Of a stretch of DNA of 5,006 bases, positions 1 to 5,006 are shown in pieces. The stretch spans positions 1 through 5,006 of the forward strand of contig QMOP01000110.1 of assembly GCA_003650255.1 (NCBI GenBank), written 5' to 3'. Source of the stretch: Caldisericota bacterium (GTDB lineage Bacteria > CG03 > B21-G15). Under the pieces are notes generated by a model. That model did not search any database, was not told the DNA's origin, and worked only from the letters and a program-made list of their open reading frames with translations. Each line of letters starts with the position of its first letter. Position 1 is the first letter of the stretch. The translations under genes were made by a program, and so were the position numbers.

Positions 1-365
1 ATTATAAATGGAGCAATAAAAAGCATTATTATTGCAACAAGACGAGAATATGAAAATTCTCTATAAAAAAATCCAAGAGCAACAGTAATTATTATTGCTA
101 TGATTGAAGCTCTAAAAATTTGAAAAAAGTCCAATAAAAAATCATAATGCAGTTTTCTATAAATACCTGACTGCCAGAAAATCAAAATCCACACAATAGC
201 AACAAGTGGTATTGCTTTTAAATAACCAGAATATGGAGGGATACCAAAAAATACTGGAAATATTCCAGAATAAAATCTTATATGATATGCAAGATTAAAA
301 CTTATATAAATTCCAATTAAATCAGCAATAACAAAAAGTAATTTTGTAAATCTTGTTATTTTCAT
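1..365 (-). CDS. Polyprenyl glycosylphosphotransferase, N-terminal membrane part (partial)
   Basis: This gene starts with ATG at 365-363 and runs off the left edge, leaving 121 visible residues with no stop. The product is very hydrophobic, with likely membrane spans near residues 9-29, 51-67, 86-101 and 108-121. After span 2 it carries SGIYR (66-70) and before span 4 SRLV (107-110). That spacing and these two motifs are typical of the N-terminal membrane region of WcaJ/CpsE-type glycosylphosphotransferases (known family feature). Such enzymes move a sugar phosphate from a nucleotide sugar to undecaprenyl phosphate, the first step of exopolysaccharide or O-antigen synthesis. The catalytic C-terminal domain would lie outside the window, so the activity is inferred. 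The start lies 14 nt after the stop of the WbaZ-like gene, with only a weak Shine-Dalgarno, which suggests one transcript. The substrate sugar cannot be told. Confidence 0.8.
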   Translation of the reverse strand, partial: MKITRFTKLLFVIADLIGIYISFNLAYHIRFYSGIFPVFFGIPPYSGYLKAIPLVAIVWILIFWQSGIYRKLHYDFLLDFFQIFRASIIAIIITVALGFFYREFSYSRLVAIIMLFIAPFI

Positions 366-379
366 TATCTTGATTTATA

Positions 380-1474
380 CTAAAATTTAATCTCTGTTTC
401 AATAAAATTTTTAATTTCATTTATAAATCTCTCTTTTCTGTAATAATACGCTTTTTTCTTCAAAATCTCTCTATCAAAACTCATTTTTTCAAACCTTTTT
501 ATAGCAGAAATCAAACTTTCTGGTGTTTGTTTATCAAAAAATACACCTGTCTCTCCATCTTGTATTATTTCTGTTACTCCACCTTTATTATAGGCAATAA
601 CAGGAGTTCCTGCTGCAAGTGATTCAACTGCTGTTATACCAAAATCCTCAAGTTGTGGAAAAATGAATGCTTTCGCCTCTGCATAATACTCTTTCAATTT
701 AAAATTGTCAATCCAACCAAGAAATTCAATATTCTTCTCTGCCATTTTTCTCAATTTTCTTTCTTCAGGACCTGTTCCAACTATCTTCAAAGGATACTTT
801 AATCTGTTAAATGCATCTATAACAATCTCAACTTTTTTATACGGAACAAAAGCAGTAACAACAAGATAAAAATCCTTTTTTCGCTTTTCCGGAAAAGCGG
901 AAATATCAACTGGTGGATAAATAACAACGGCATCCCTTCCATAATATTTTTCAATTCTTCTCTTTACATTCTTAGAATTTGCTATGAAGTGAGTAACTCT
1001 AAAAGAACTTTTTATATCCCATTTTTGAAGATATCCTCTTAAAAATCTCATTGCAGTTCTTACAAAAAAATTTGTCTTTCCTTTTCCAAAATAATCATCA
1101 TATAAATCCCAGACATATCTCATCGGTGTATGACAGTAACATATATGAGGAATCCCTTTTTTTACTTTAATTCCTTTTGCAACACAATGACTTGAAGAAA
1201 TGACAAGTTCATAATTTTTAAGATAAAAACTTTCAATAAGATAAGGCATTATAGGTAAATAATATCTGTATTTTGTTTTTGAAAATGGTAACTTCTGTAA
1301 AATAGAAGTATAAATTTTGTGTCTTTCAATTTTCTCAGATACTCTTCCTTTATTCCATATAAATGTATAAATATCCGCCTCTTGAAAAAGTTCACAAAAT
1401 GCTTCCAGTACCTTCTCTCCCCCCCTCATTCCGGTAAGCCAATCATGAATTAGAGCAACTTTTAATTTTGACAT
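380..1474 (-). CDS. GT4 glycosyltransferase, WbaZ-like (mannosyltransferase family)
   Basis: The product has 364 residues, a normal length for a GT-B fold GT4 enzyme. It opens with KVALIHDWLTG followed by GGEK (5-21) and has CYCHTPMRYVWD (112-123), both hallmarks of the WbaZ-like subgroup, whose namesake is a Salmonella O-antigen mannosyltransferase. The C-terminal half has FVPYKK (209-214), VGTGPE (232-237) and the GT4 E-x7-E motif, E276 to E284 in EDFGITAVE, which contacts the donor nucleotide sugar. It would add a hexose, perhaps mannose, to a lipid-linked glycan at the cytoplasmic membrane face. The reading frame stays open to an ATG at 1552, but family alignment places the true start at ATG 1474 or, three codons earlier, ATG 1483; neither has a well-spaced Shine-Dalgarno. 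It is separated from the upstream minus-strand genes by a two-gene unit on the other strand, and is followed 14 nt later by the glycosylphosphotransferase. Confidence 0.9.
   Translation of the reverse strand: MSKLKVALIHDWLTGMRGGEKVLEAFCELFQEADIYTFIWNKGRVSEKIERHKIYTSILQKLPFSKTKYRYYLPIMPYLIESFYLKNYELVISSSHCVAKGIKVKKGIPHICYCHTPMRYVWDLYDDYFGKGKTNFFVRTAMRFLRGYLQKWDIKSSFRVTHFIANSKNVKRRIEKYYGRDAVVIYPPVDISAFPEKRKKDFYLVVTAFVPYKKVEIVIDAFNRLKYPLKIVGTGPEERKLRKMAEKNIEFLGWIDNFKLKEYYAEAKAFIFPQLEDFGITAVESLAAGTPVIAYNKGGVTEIIQDGETGVFFDKQTPESLISAIKRFEKMSFDREILKKKAYYYRKERFINEIKNFIETEIKF
882..899. repeat. 18-bp perfect palindrome within the WbaZ-like gene
   Basis: The sequence CGCTTTTCCGGAAAAGCG equals its own reverse complement, centred between 890 and 891 on TCCGGA. 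It is embedded in a codon stretch for AFPEKR (193-198) in the WbaZ-like protein. It is locally GC-richer than its surroundings and has no following T-run on either strand, so it is not an ordinary terminator. Confidence 0.8.
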
Positions 1475-1496
1475 TTCCTTCATCTTTTTATATACT
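1468..1496 (+). promoter_or_regulatory. Sigma-70-type promoter for the small membrane protein pair
   Basis: The plus strand reads TTGACA at 1468-1473 (6 of 6 to consensus), a 17-bp spacer, then TATACT at 1491-1496 (5 of 6). The expected transcription start, about 7 nt after the -10 box, is the G at 1503, which is also the first base of the GTG start codon. The mRNA is therefore predicted to be leaderless, in agreement with the absence of any Shine-Dalgarno before that codon. The -35 box lies over the first codons of the divergent WbaZ-like gene. The match is seen directly; the activity is inferred. Confidence 0.7.
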
Positions 1497-1502
1497 AAAA
1501 TT

Positions 1503-1691
1503 GTGATTACAGAAAAACATAAAGAATTTGCAGCTAAATATCTTGCTGACATTTCTAAGGCTATCTTTGCTGTAGCTCTTGCTAGTAATTTTTTTATTGA
1601 ACTTCCTATGTGGGTTAGAATTTTTCTTCCAATAACAGGGATTGGGTTTATTATTGTAGCACTTCTTATACTTCCAGGAGGTAAAGAATGA
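1503..1691 (+). CDS. Small membrane protein with two predicted spans, function unknown
   Basis: This 62-residue protein starts with GTG at 1503. Its first 19 residues are charged and helical in look (EKHKEFAAKYLADISK), followed by two likely membrane spans at about 18-34 and 36-58 and a short PGGKE tail. The layout, with an aromatic-rich YLADISKAIF stretch leading into span 1, resembles small two-span proteins of unknown function such as the DUF6722 group; that resemblance is from memory and not checked. No catalytic residues are apparent. It sits on the strand opposite to the surrounding glycosyltransferases, has its own near-consensus promoter, and overlaps the next small gene by 4 nt (ATGA). 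The upstream frame is open but has no better start, and no Shine-Dalgarno is present, which fits a leaderless transcript. It could be a membrane accessory factor, or an insertion unrelated to polysaccharide synthesis. Confidence 0.7.
   Translation: MITEKHKEFAAKYLADISKAIFAVALASNFFIELPMWVRIFLPITGIGFIIVALLILPGGKE
1676..1682 (+). promoter_or_regulatory. Strong Shine-Dalgarno for the 32-residue protein
   Basis: AGGAGGT lies 5 nt before the ATG at 1688, a near-perfect ribosome binding site. It is within the last codons of the upstream small gene (its PGGK segment). It is the main evidence that the very short downstream frame is translated. Confidence 0.75.
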
Positions 1692-1786
1692 TTGAGGCAC
1701 TAATTGGTCTTTGGGTACTGTTAATTTTTGTTCTTGTATTACTCTATATTGACCACCGAAAGAAAAAAAAGAGACACGCTCACTAA
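1688..1786 (+). CDS. Very short single-span membrane protein with polybasic tail
   Basis: This frame encodes only 32 residues (ATG 1688-1690, stop TAA 1784-1786). Residues 4-21 are an uninterrupted hydrophobic stretch (ALIGLWVLLIFVLVLLYI), followed by the strongly basic tail DHRKKKKRHAH. By the positive-inside rule the tail should face the cytoplasm. Its start overlaps the stop of the 62-residue gene as ATGA and is preceded by AGGAGGT at ideal spacing, so the two are very likely co-translated. No family is recognised. A single span with a basic tail could bind a larger membrane partner or acidic lipids, but this is speculation. No terminator hairpin is visible in the 18 bp before the converging DPM1-like gene ends at 1805. 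Confidence 0.65.
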   Translation: MIEALIGLWVLLIFVLVLLYIDHRKKKKRHAH

Positions 1787-1796
1787 CCATTCTCCC

Positions 1797-1824
1797 TTTA
1801 CACCTTACACTTTACACCTTACAC
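1797..1824. repeat. Tandem repeat, four 7-bp units (YTTACAC)
   Basis: Four contiguous heptamers alternate TTTACAC and CTTACAC on the plus strand (1797-1803, 1804-1810, 1811-1817, 1818-1824). The array covers the stop codon and last five codons of the DPM1-like gene, giving its VRCKV end, and extends 8 bp beyond it into the gap before the converging small gene. Heptameric short tandem repeats (STRR) are known from heterocystous cyanobacteria; no link to those is claimed here. Confidence 0.85.
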
Positions 1825-2491
1825 TTAAATCCAACACCAACCAGAATGCTTCCCATACAATTTTTTTACTTAATTTTGATTTCCCTTTTTCTCTTTCTTT
1901 AAATGTTATAGGAATTTCTCTTAATTTAAAACCCTTTTTCCATGCATAATATTTTAATTCAATCTGAAAAGCATATCCATCACTTTTTAAACCTTCAAAA
2001 TCAATCTCTTCTAAAACCTCTTTTTTAATTCTATTAAAACCTCCTGTCAAATCATTTATTGGCATCTTTAAAAATGTTTTAGCATAAATATTTGCATATT
2101 TACTCAAAAAGTATCTATACCAAGGCCAGCCAACAATCTTTCCTCCTTTTATGTATCGAGAGCCAACAACAAAATCTGCATCTACATCCAATAATTCCGG
2201 AATCTTTTCTGGAGGATGGGACAGATCAGCATCCATCATTATTACATTATCATAACCATTATCAAGGGCATACTTAAAACCGGCTCTATAAGCAGAACCA
2301 AGTCCCATTTTTCTCTCCCTTTTTATAATTTTTAATTTTTCATTTTTCATTTTTAATTTTTCAATTACATCTGCTGTCCCATCCGGTGAATTATCATCAA
2401 TAAAAAGAATGTCAATATCTCCTATTTTCTTTACTAATGACAAAATATTCCTTTTTTCATTATAAGTCGGAATTACCACAATATTTTTCAT
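1805..2491 (-). CDS. Polyprenyl-phosphate mannose (or glucose) synthase, DPM1-like GT2
   Basis: The product has 228 residues and the full GT-A motif set of the DPM1/Ppm1 group: PTYNE (8-12), DDNSPDGT (32-39), the metal-binding DAD with LSHPP (87-94), VGSRY (109-113), DLTGGFNR (147-154), DGYAFQIE (171-178) and FKERE.GKSKLS (197-208). Known members transfer mannose from GDP-mannose to a polyprenyl phosphate, giving a donor used on the far side of the membrane. No C-terminal membrane span is present, as in the single-domain enzymes that need a partner or bind peripherally. The start ATG at 2491 overlaps the upstream stop by 4 nt, with only a weak Shine-Dalgarno, so it looks translationally coupled. 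Two oddities: the last residues (VRCKV) come from a heptamer repeat array, and residues 43-55 (KLKMKNEKLK region) from a second array. All catalytic motifs precede the altered end, so the enzyme is probably active. Glucose as the sugar is possible. Confidence 0.9.
   Translation of the reverse strand: MKNIVVIPTYNEKRNILSLVKKIGDIDILFIDDNSPDGTADVIEKLKMKNEKLKIIKRERKMGLGSAYRAGFKYALDNGYDNVIMMDADLSHPPEKIPELLDVDADFVVGSRYIKGGKIVGWPWYRYFLSKYANIYAKTFLKMPINDLTGGFNRIKKEVLEEIDFEGLKSDGYAFQIELKYYAWKKGFKLREIPITFKEREKGKSKLSKKIVWEAFWLVLDLSVRCKV
2329..2363. repeat. Tandem repeat, five 7-bp units (TTTTTMA) inside a gene
   Basis: Five contiguous heptamers on the plus strand read TTTTTAA, TTTTTCA, TTTTTCA, TTTTTAA, TTTTTCA (2329-2335 through 2357-2363). 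On the coding (minus) strand they give residues 43-55 of the DPM1-like protein, a Lys-rich stretch between the DDNSPDGT and GLGSAY motifs. Since 7 is not a multiple of 3 the peptide is not a simple heptad repeat, and a one-unit change would shift the frame. Confidence 0.85.
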
Positions 2492-3609
2492 TCTTCTTTT
2501 GATAACTCTCTATAAACCTTTATTGTCTTTAAAGCTGTCTTATCCCATGTAAATTTTTCAACTTGATTATATCCATTCACAACCAACTTTTTCCTTAATT
2601 CCTCATCTAACAAAACCTTTTTAATAGCATCTGAAATCTCTTTTACAGAATAGGGATTAACTTTAAGTGCTGCATCCCCTACCACTTCTGGTAAAGATGA
2701 AACATTACTGGTTACCACTGGACAACCATACTTCATCGCCTCTAATGGAGGAAAACCAAAACCTTCATATAAAGAGACAAAAACAAAAACAGCAGCATGG
2801 GAGTAAAAATAAGGCAAGTATGTATCTTTTACTGTATCGGTAAAAATTACATCTTTCTCTAAACCCAATTTCTTTACTACCTTAAAAGGTTCTGGATAAC
2901 GAAAATCTTTTCTCCCTACTATTACCAATTGAATACCCTCTATCTCCTTCTTTAATAACGCAAATGCTTCAATTAAACGAATCAAATTCTTCGAAGGGTC
3001 CTGTCTGCCTACATAGAGAACAAATTTATCTTTTATACCAAACCTAAACCTTAACTCATTCCATTTTCCTTCTTTCAAAATTACCTTTTCTTCCTCTACA
3101 CCATTATAAATCACCCTTAATTTCTTCTTTGCAAAAGGAAAAACCTTCAATATATCTCTTTTTGAATTTTCAGAAACTGTTATTACTATATCTGCTTTTT
3201 TCACTACTAAATTGAGCAGAATCTTAAAAAATAATAAAAATTTAACCTTCTTGGAACGGAAACAAAGTTGAGGATAAAGATACGGGATAAGATCATGTAA
3301 AGTAATTATTACTTTATATTTCCGTTTAATAAAGGGTATCATGAAATTAGGAGAATGAAATATATCAATTCTATTCTTCTCTAAAAATAGAGGTAAATGC
3401 AGTTGATTTTGAAAAGAAAATGGCCCATAACTGACGAATAAAAACCTCAAAGCACAAGGAATCAAATCACCGGATAAAGGTTTATTTAAAAGAAGATAAT
3501 ACTCATTTTTTTTATCAATCTTTAATAACTCCTTAATAAGACAAATAGTATATCTTTTTATACCTCCAGTATCTTCCAACATCCACCTTCCGTCAATTGC
3601 TATCTTCAC
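2488..3609 (-). CDS. GT4 glycosyltransferase, MtfB-like group
   Basis: With the GTG start at 3609-3607 the product has 373 residues, a full-length GT-B enzyme. The N-terminus KIAIDGRWM with GGIKRY (15-20) is the usual opening of the MtfB-like GT4 group, followed by TLHDLIPY (103-110), ITVSENSKRDIL (143-154), the domain-linking LYVGRQDPSKN (198-208) and the donor-binding E-x7-E, E282 to E290 in EGFGFPPLE. These enzymes add mannose, rhamnose or related sugars to cell-surface glycans; the sugar here is unknown. The GTG start is chosen over ATG 3648 because it gives the family N-terminus and has GGAGG four bases upstream. It overlaps the upstream GT2 gene by 17 nt and the downstream DPM1-like gene by 4 nt (ATGA), so it is an internal gene of a coupled operon. 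No transmembrane segment is evident. Confidence 0.92.
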   Translation of the reverse strand: MKIAIDGRWMLEDTGGIKRYTICLIKELLKIDKKNEYYLLLNKPLSGDLIPCALRFLFVSYGPFSFQNQLHLPLFLEKNRIDIFHSPNFMIPFIKRKYKVIITLHDLIPYLYPQLCFRSKKVKFLLFFKILLNLVVKKADIVITVSENSKRDILKVFPFAKKKLRVIYNGVEEEKVILKEGKWNELRFRFGIKDKFVLYVGRQDPSKNLIRLIEAFALLKKEIEGIQLVIVGRKDFRYPEPFKVVKKLGLEKDVIFTDTVKDTYLPYFYSHAAVFVFVSLYEGFGFPPLEAMKYGCPVVTSNVSSLPEVVGDAALKVNPYSVKEISDAIKKVLLDEELRKKLVVNGYNQVEKFTWDKTALKTIKVYRELSKEE

Positions 3610-4501
3610 TCCACCTCCCTTTTCCAAACCTTTTTCTGAAAAAATCAATAATTCCTAAAATGAACCACTTTTTTTCTTTCTTTTTATTTCTAAATTTCCA
3701 CAAATTTTTAAAAACAGACCCTGGAAAAATAAATAGAAAAAAAGGAATCCAAGAAAAAAAATCTCCATTCTTCCACATAAAAAGAAGACGATTCCTTGTT
3801 CCGAAATATAGAGCCATAGGAGTATATGTACCTCCAGTAGATTGAGATATCTTATGCCATAACTTAGCTTCTGGAACAAAAACTACTTTATAACCTTTTC
3901 TCCTTGCTCTCACACAAAAATCTGTCTCTTCATAGAATAAAAAGTACTCTTCATCTAATAACCCTATCTTTTCAAAAACTTCTTTTTTTACCAACAATCC
4001 ACAACCATTTAAATGCTCCACTACCTTTGGTTTCAAAGAAAATCCTATCTTCTCCATTTTATCTAAAGGCTTACCTCGCCACCAATCAATCTTTCCTCCT
4101 GTGGAAATAATCTTATTTTTCTCATAATAAGAATAAACGGCTGGTCCAATTATTCCTGCACTATTAAAATACTCACCCACTTTTATTAAATTCAACAAAC
4201 AATCTCTGTCTAAAATCACATCATTGTTTAATATAAAAATATAGTCATACCCTTCTCCAAGAGCATACCTTATCCCCAAATTATTTCCTCCTGCAAAACC
4301 TAAATTTTCTTCACTCCGAATGAAAACTATATTTTTATACTTCTTACCTATTTCCAAGGATTCTTTTTCCGTTGAACCATTATCTACTAAAACTATTTTA
4401 TAATTTGAATAGGACTGCTGAAAAATCGAATTGAGACATTCTTCGGTATCTTTTGCTCTATTCCAATTTAGTATCAAAACAGCGACTTTAGGTTCTCTCA
4501 T
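3593..4501 (-). CDS. GT2 glycosyltransferase, rhamnosyltransferase (WbbL/RfbF)-like
   Basis: The product has 302 residues, usual for this group. In order it shows VAVLILNWNR (6-15), VDNGST (39-44), ENLGFAGGNN (65-74), the metal-binding DXD-equivalent NNDV (92-95), GCGLLVKKE (166-174) and the region around EETDFCVRAR (191-200) that contains the likely catalytic Asp. These match the GT-A fold rhamnosyltransferase-like GT2 enzymes that extend lipid-linked O-antigen or capsule units using dTDP-rhamnose or similar donors (family knowledge); the actual sugar is inferred only loosely. A hydrophobic stretch at about 249-266 followed by a Lys-rich segment could anchor the C-terminus to the membrane. 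ATG at 4501 overlaps the upstream GT4 stop as ATGA, without a Shine-Dalgarno, so translation probably depends on coupling. Its 3' end overlaps the next gene by 17 nt. Confidence 0.92.
   Translation of the reverse strand: MREPKVAVLILNWNRAKDTEECLNSIFQQSYSNYKIVLVDNGSTEKESLEIGKKYKNIVFIRSEENLGFAGGNNLGIRYALGEGYDYIFILNNDVILDRDCLLNLIKVGEYFNSAGIIGPAVYSYYEKNKIISTGGKIDWWRGKPLDKMEKIGFSLKPKVVEHLNGCGLLVKKEVFEKIGLLDEEYFLFYEETDFCVRARRKGYKVVFVPEAKLWHKISQSTGGTYTPMALYFGTRNRLLFMWKNGDFFSWIPFFLFIFPGSVFKNLWKFRNKKKEKKWFILGIIDFFRKRFGKGRWSEDSN
3610..3619 (-). promoter_or_regulatory. Shine-Dalgarno deciding the GTG start at 3609
   Basis: On the minus strand GGGAGGTGGA directly precedes GTG at 3609-3607, placing GGAGG four bases from the start. 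This site lies within the end of the upstream GT2 gene. It argues for the GTG start against the in-frame ATG 13 codons upstream, which would add a poorly conserved Gly/Lys-rich extension. Confidence 0.75.
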
Positions 4502-5006
4502 TTATCAAGTAAGTTTAAACATATTTTCTGCAACTTTTCTCCTACCTGTTTTGCTGAAAAATTATCTTCAACTCTCCTCCTTGCTCTCTTACCCAATTCC
4601 TTCCTTAAATTCGAATTTTCAATTAAACTTTTAATACTCTTATAAAGTAAAGAGTAATCTCCTGGTGGAACTAAAATTCCTGAATCACTCACTACTTCAG
4701 GAATTGCACCCGTAAGGGTAGAAACTACTGGTAATCCCGAAGCCATTGCTTCTATCAAAACATATCCAAACTGTTCCTGCCAGTAACGAGTCGGTATGCT
4801 TGGAAGGACAAAGATATCCCCTAAATTAAAAAGATAGGGAATTTTATCATAAGCAAGATGTTCACCAACAATCACGTTCCTTTCCAAATTTAATCTTTTT
4901 ATTAACTTTAACATCTTTCTTCTCTCTTTTCCTGAACCAACAAGTAGAAATTTCACAGATATTTTTATATCTTTGTCAGAAAGTAACTTTTTTGCTGAGT
5001 ATATTA
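4498..5006 (-). CDS. GT4 glycosyltransferase, C-terminal part (partial)
   Basis: The frame is open to the right edge, giving 168 visible residues; the N-terminal acceptor domain is outside the window. The visible part is the nucleotide-sugar-binding Rossmann domain of a GT-B GT4 enzyme: KFLLVGSGKE (18-27), a LAYDKIPYLFNLGDIFVLPS stretch (50-69), WQEQFGYVLIEAMASGLPVV (75-94) with the E-x7-E motif E77 to E85, then GAIPEVV and GILVPPGD (99-116). A GTG at 4956 could be mistaken for a start, but the codons before it continue the family sequence (YSAKKLLSD, then KISVKFLLVG), so it is an internal valine. The stop overlaps the GT2 start by 4 nt. It belongs to the same surface-polysaccharide operon; its donor and acceptor cannot be told. 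Confidence 0.9.
   Translation of the reverse strand, partial: IYSAKKLLSDKDIKISVKFLLVGSGKERRKMLKLIKRLNLERNVIVGEHLAYDKIPYLFNLGDIFVLPSIPTRYWQEQFGYVLIEAMASGLPVVSTLTGAIPEVVSDSGILVPPGDYSLLYKSIKSLIENSNLRKELGKRARRRVEDNFSAKQVGEKLQKICLNLLDK

Noticed and set aside
254..268. Inverted repeat CTGGAA-ATA-TTCCAG
   Set aside because: Arms of only 6 bp inside a membrane-protein coding region, with no T-run; expected by chance in AT-rich DNA.
1475..1552. N-terminal extension of the WbaZ-like protein to an ATG at 1552
   Set aside because: The 26 extra residues precede the point where the family normally begins, lack a Shine-Dalgarno, and lie over the start of the oppositely oriented 62-residue gene with its promoter.
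1488..1790. 100-residue minus-strand reading frame across the gap between the glycosyltransferases
   Set aside because: It is antisense to the two small genes, has a Lys/Asn/Cys-rich sequence without domain character, and has no ribosome binding site.
1787..1804. Terminator between the converging small gene and DPM1-like gene
   Set aside because: No stem-loop with a T-run can be drawn on either strand; only the heptamer array is present.
3610..3648. ATG at 3648 as start of the MtfB-like gene
   Set aside because: It would lengthen the overlap with the GT2 gene to 56 nt and add a non-family Gly/Lys-rich extension, whereas GTG 3609 has a strong Shine-Dalgarno and gives the family N-terminus.
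3597..4634. Several plus-strand reading frames of 60-80 codons antisense to the GT2 and GT4 genes
   Set aside because: Their products are low-complexity, Ser/Leu/Phe/His-rich mirror images of Lys/Glu-rich genes and have no start signals.
4498..4956. Stand-alone 152-residue protein starting with GTG at 4956
   Set aside because: The frame stays open to the window edge and upstream codons continue a typical GT4 sequence, so this is the C-terminal part of a longer gene.

Overview
The window is a very AT-rich piece of a bacterial surface-polysaccharide (exopolysaccharide, capsule or O-antigen type) biosynthesis cluster. Nearly all coding capacity lies on the minus strand and encodes glycosyltransferases. 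The proteins are rich in Lys, Ile, Glu and Phe, and the codons are strongly A/T-ending. Together with frequent 4-nt gene overlaps this suggests a compact, AT-rich and possibly thermophilic or uncultured-lineage bacterium. No marker gene is present, so the lineage cannot be fixed from this window.

Reading along the minus strand from the right edge, there is first a densely packed block of four genes. These are a GT4 glycosyltransferase cut by the window edge (4498 to beyond 5006), a GT2 rhamnosyltransferase-like enzyme (3593-4501), a second GT4 enzyme of the MtfB-like type (2488-3609, GTG start with a strong Shine-Dalgarno) and a polyprenyl-phosphate mannose synthase (DPM1) type GT2 (1805-2491). 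They overlap by 4, 17 and 4 nt and look translationally coupled. After a gap of about 330 bp two more minus-strand genes follow: a WbaZ-like GT4 enzyme (380-1474) and, 14 nt later, the membrane N-terminus of a polyprenyl glycosylphosphotransferase (1-365, cut by the left edge), which would start the lipid-linked oligosaccharide.

The gap is occupied on the opposite strand by a tiny two-gene unit: a 62-residue protein with two predicted membrane segments (1503-1691) and a 32-residue single-span protein with a polybasic tail (1688-1786), the latter shorter than most gene finders report. A near-consensus sigma-70-type promoter (TTGACA, 17 bp, TATACT) ends so close to the GTG start that the transcript is predicted to be leaderless. 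This unit is the least explained part of the window.

Two separate tandem arrays with a 7-bp period touch the DPM1-like gene. One (1797-1824) supplies its last codons and stop; the other (2329-2363) lies in frame near its N-terminus. An 18-bp perfect palindrome lies inside the WbaZ-like gene. No RNA gene, CRISPR array, insertion sequence or convincing terminator was seen.

As a working model, the glycosylphosphotransferase would load the first sugar phosphate on undecaprenyl phosphate, the GT4 and GT2 enzymes would extend it from nucleotide sugars at the cytoplasmic face, and the DPM1-like enzyme would make a polyprenyl-phosphate hexose donor for reactions across the membrane. Exact sugars cannot be read from the sequence.
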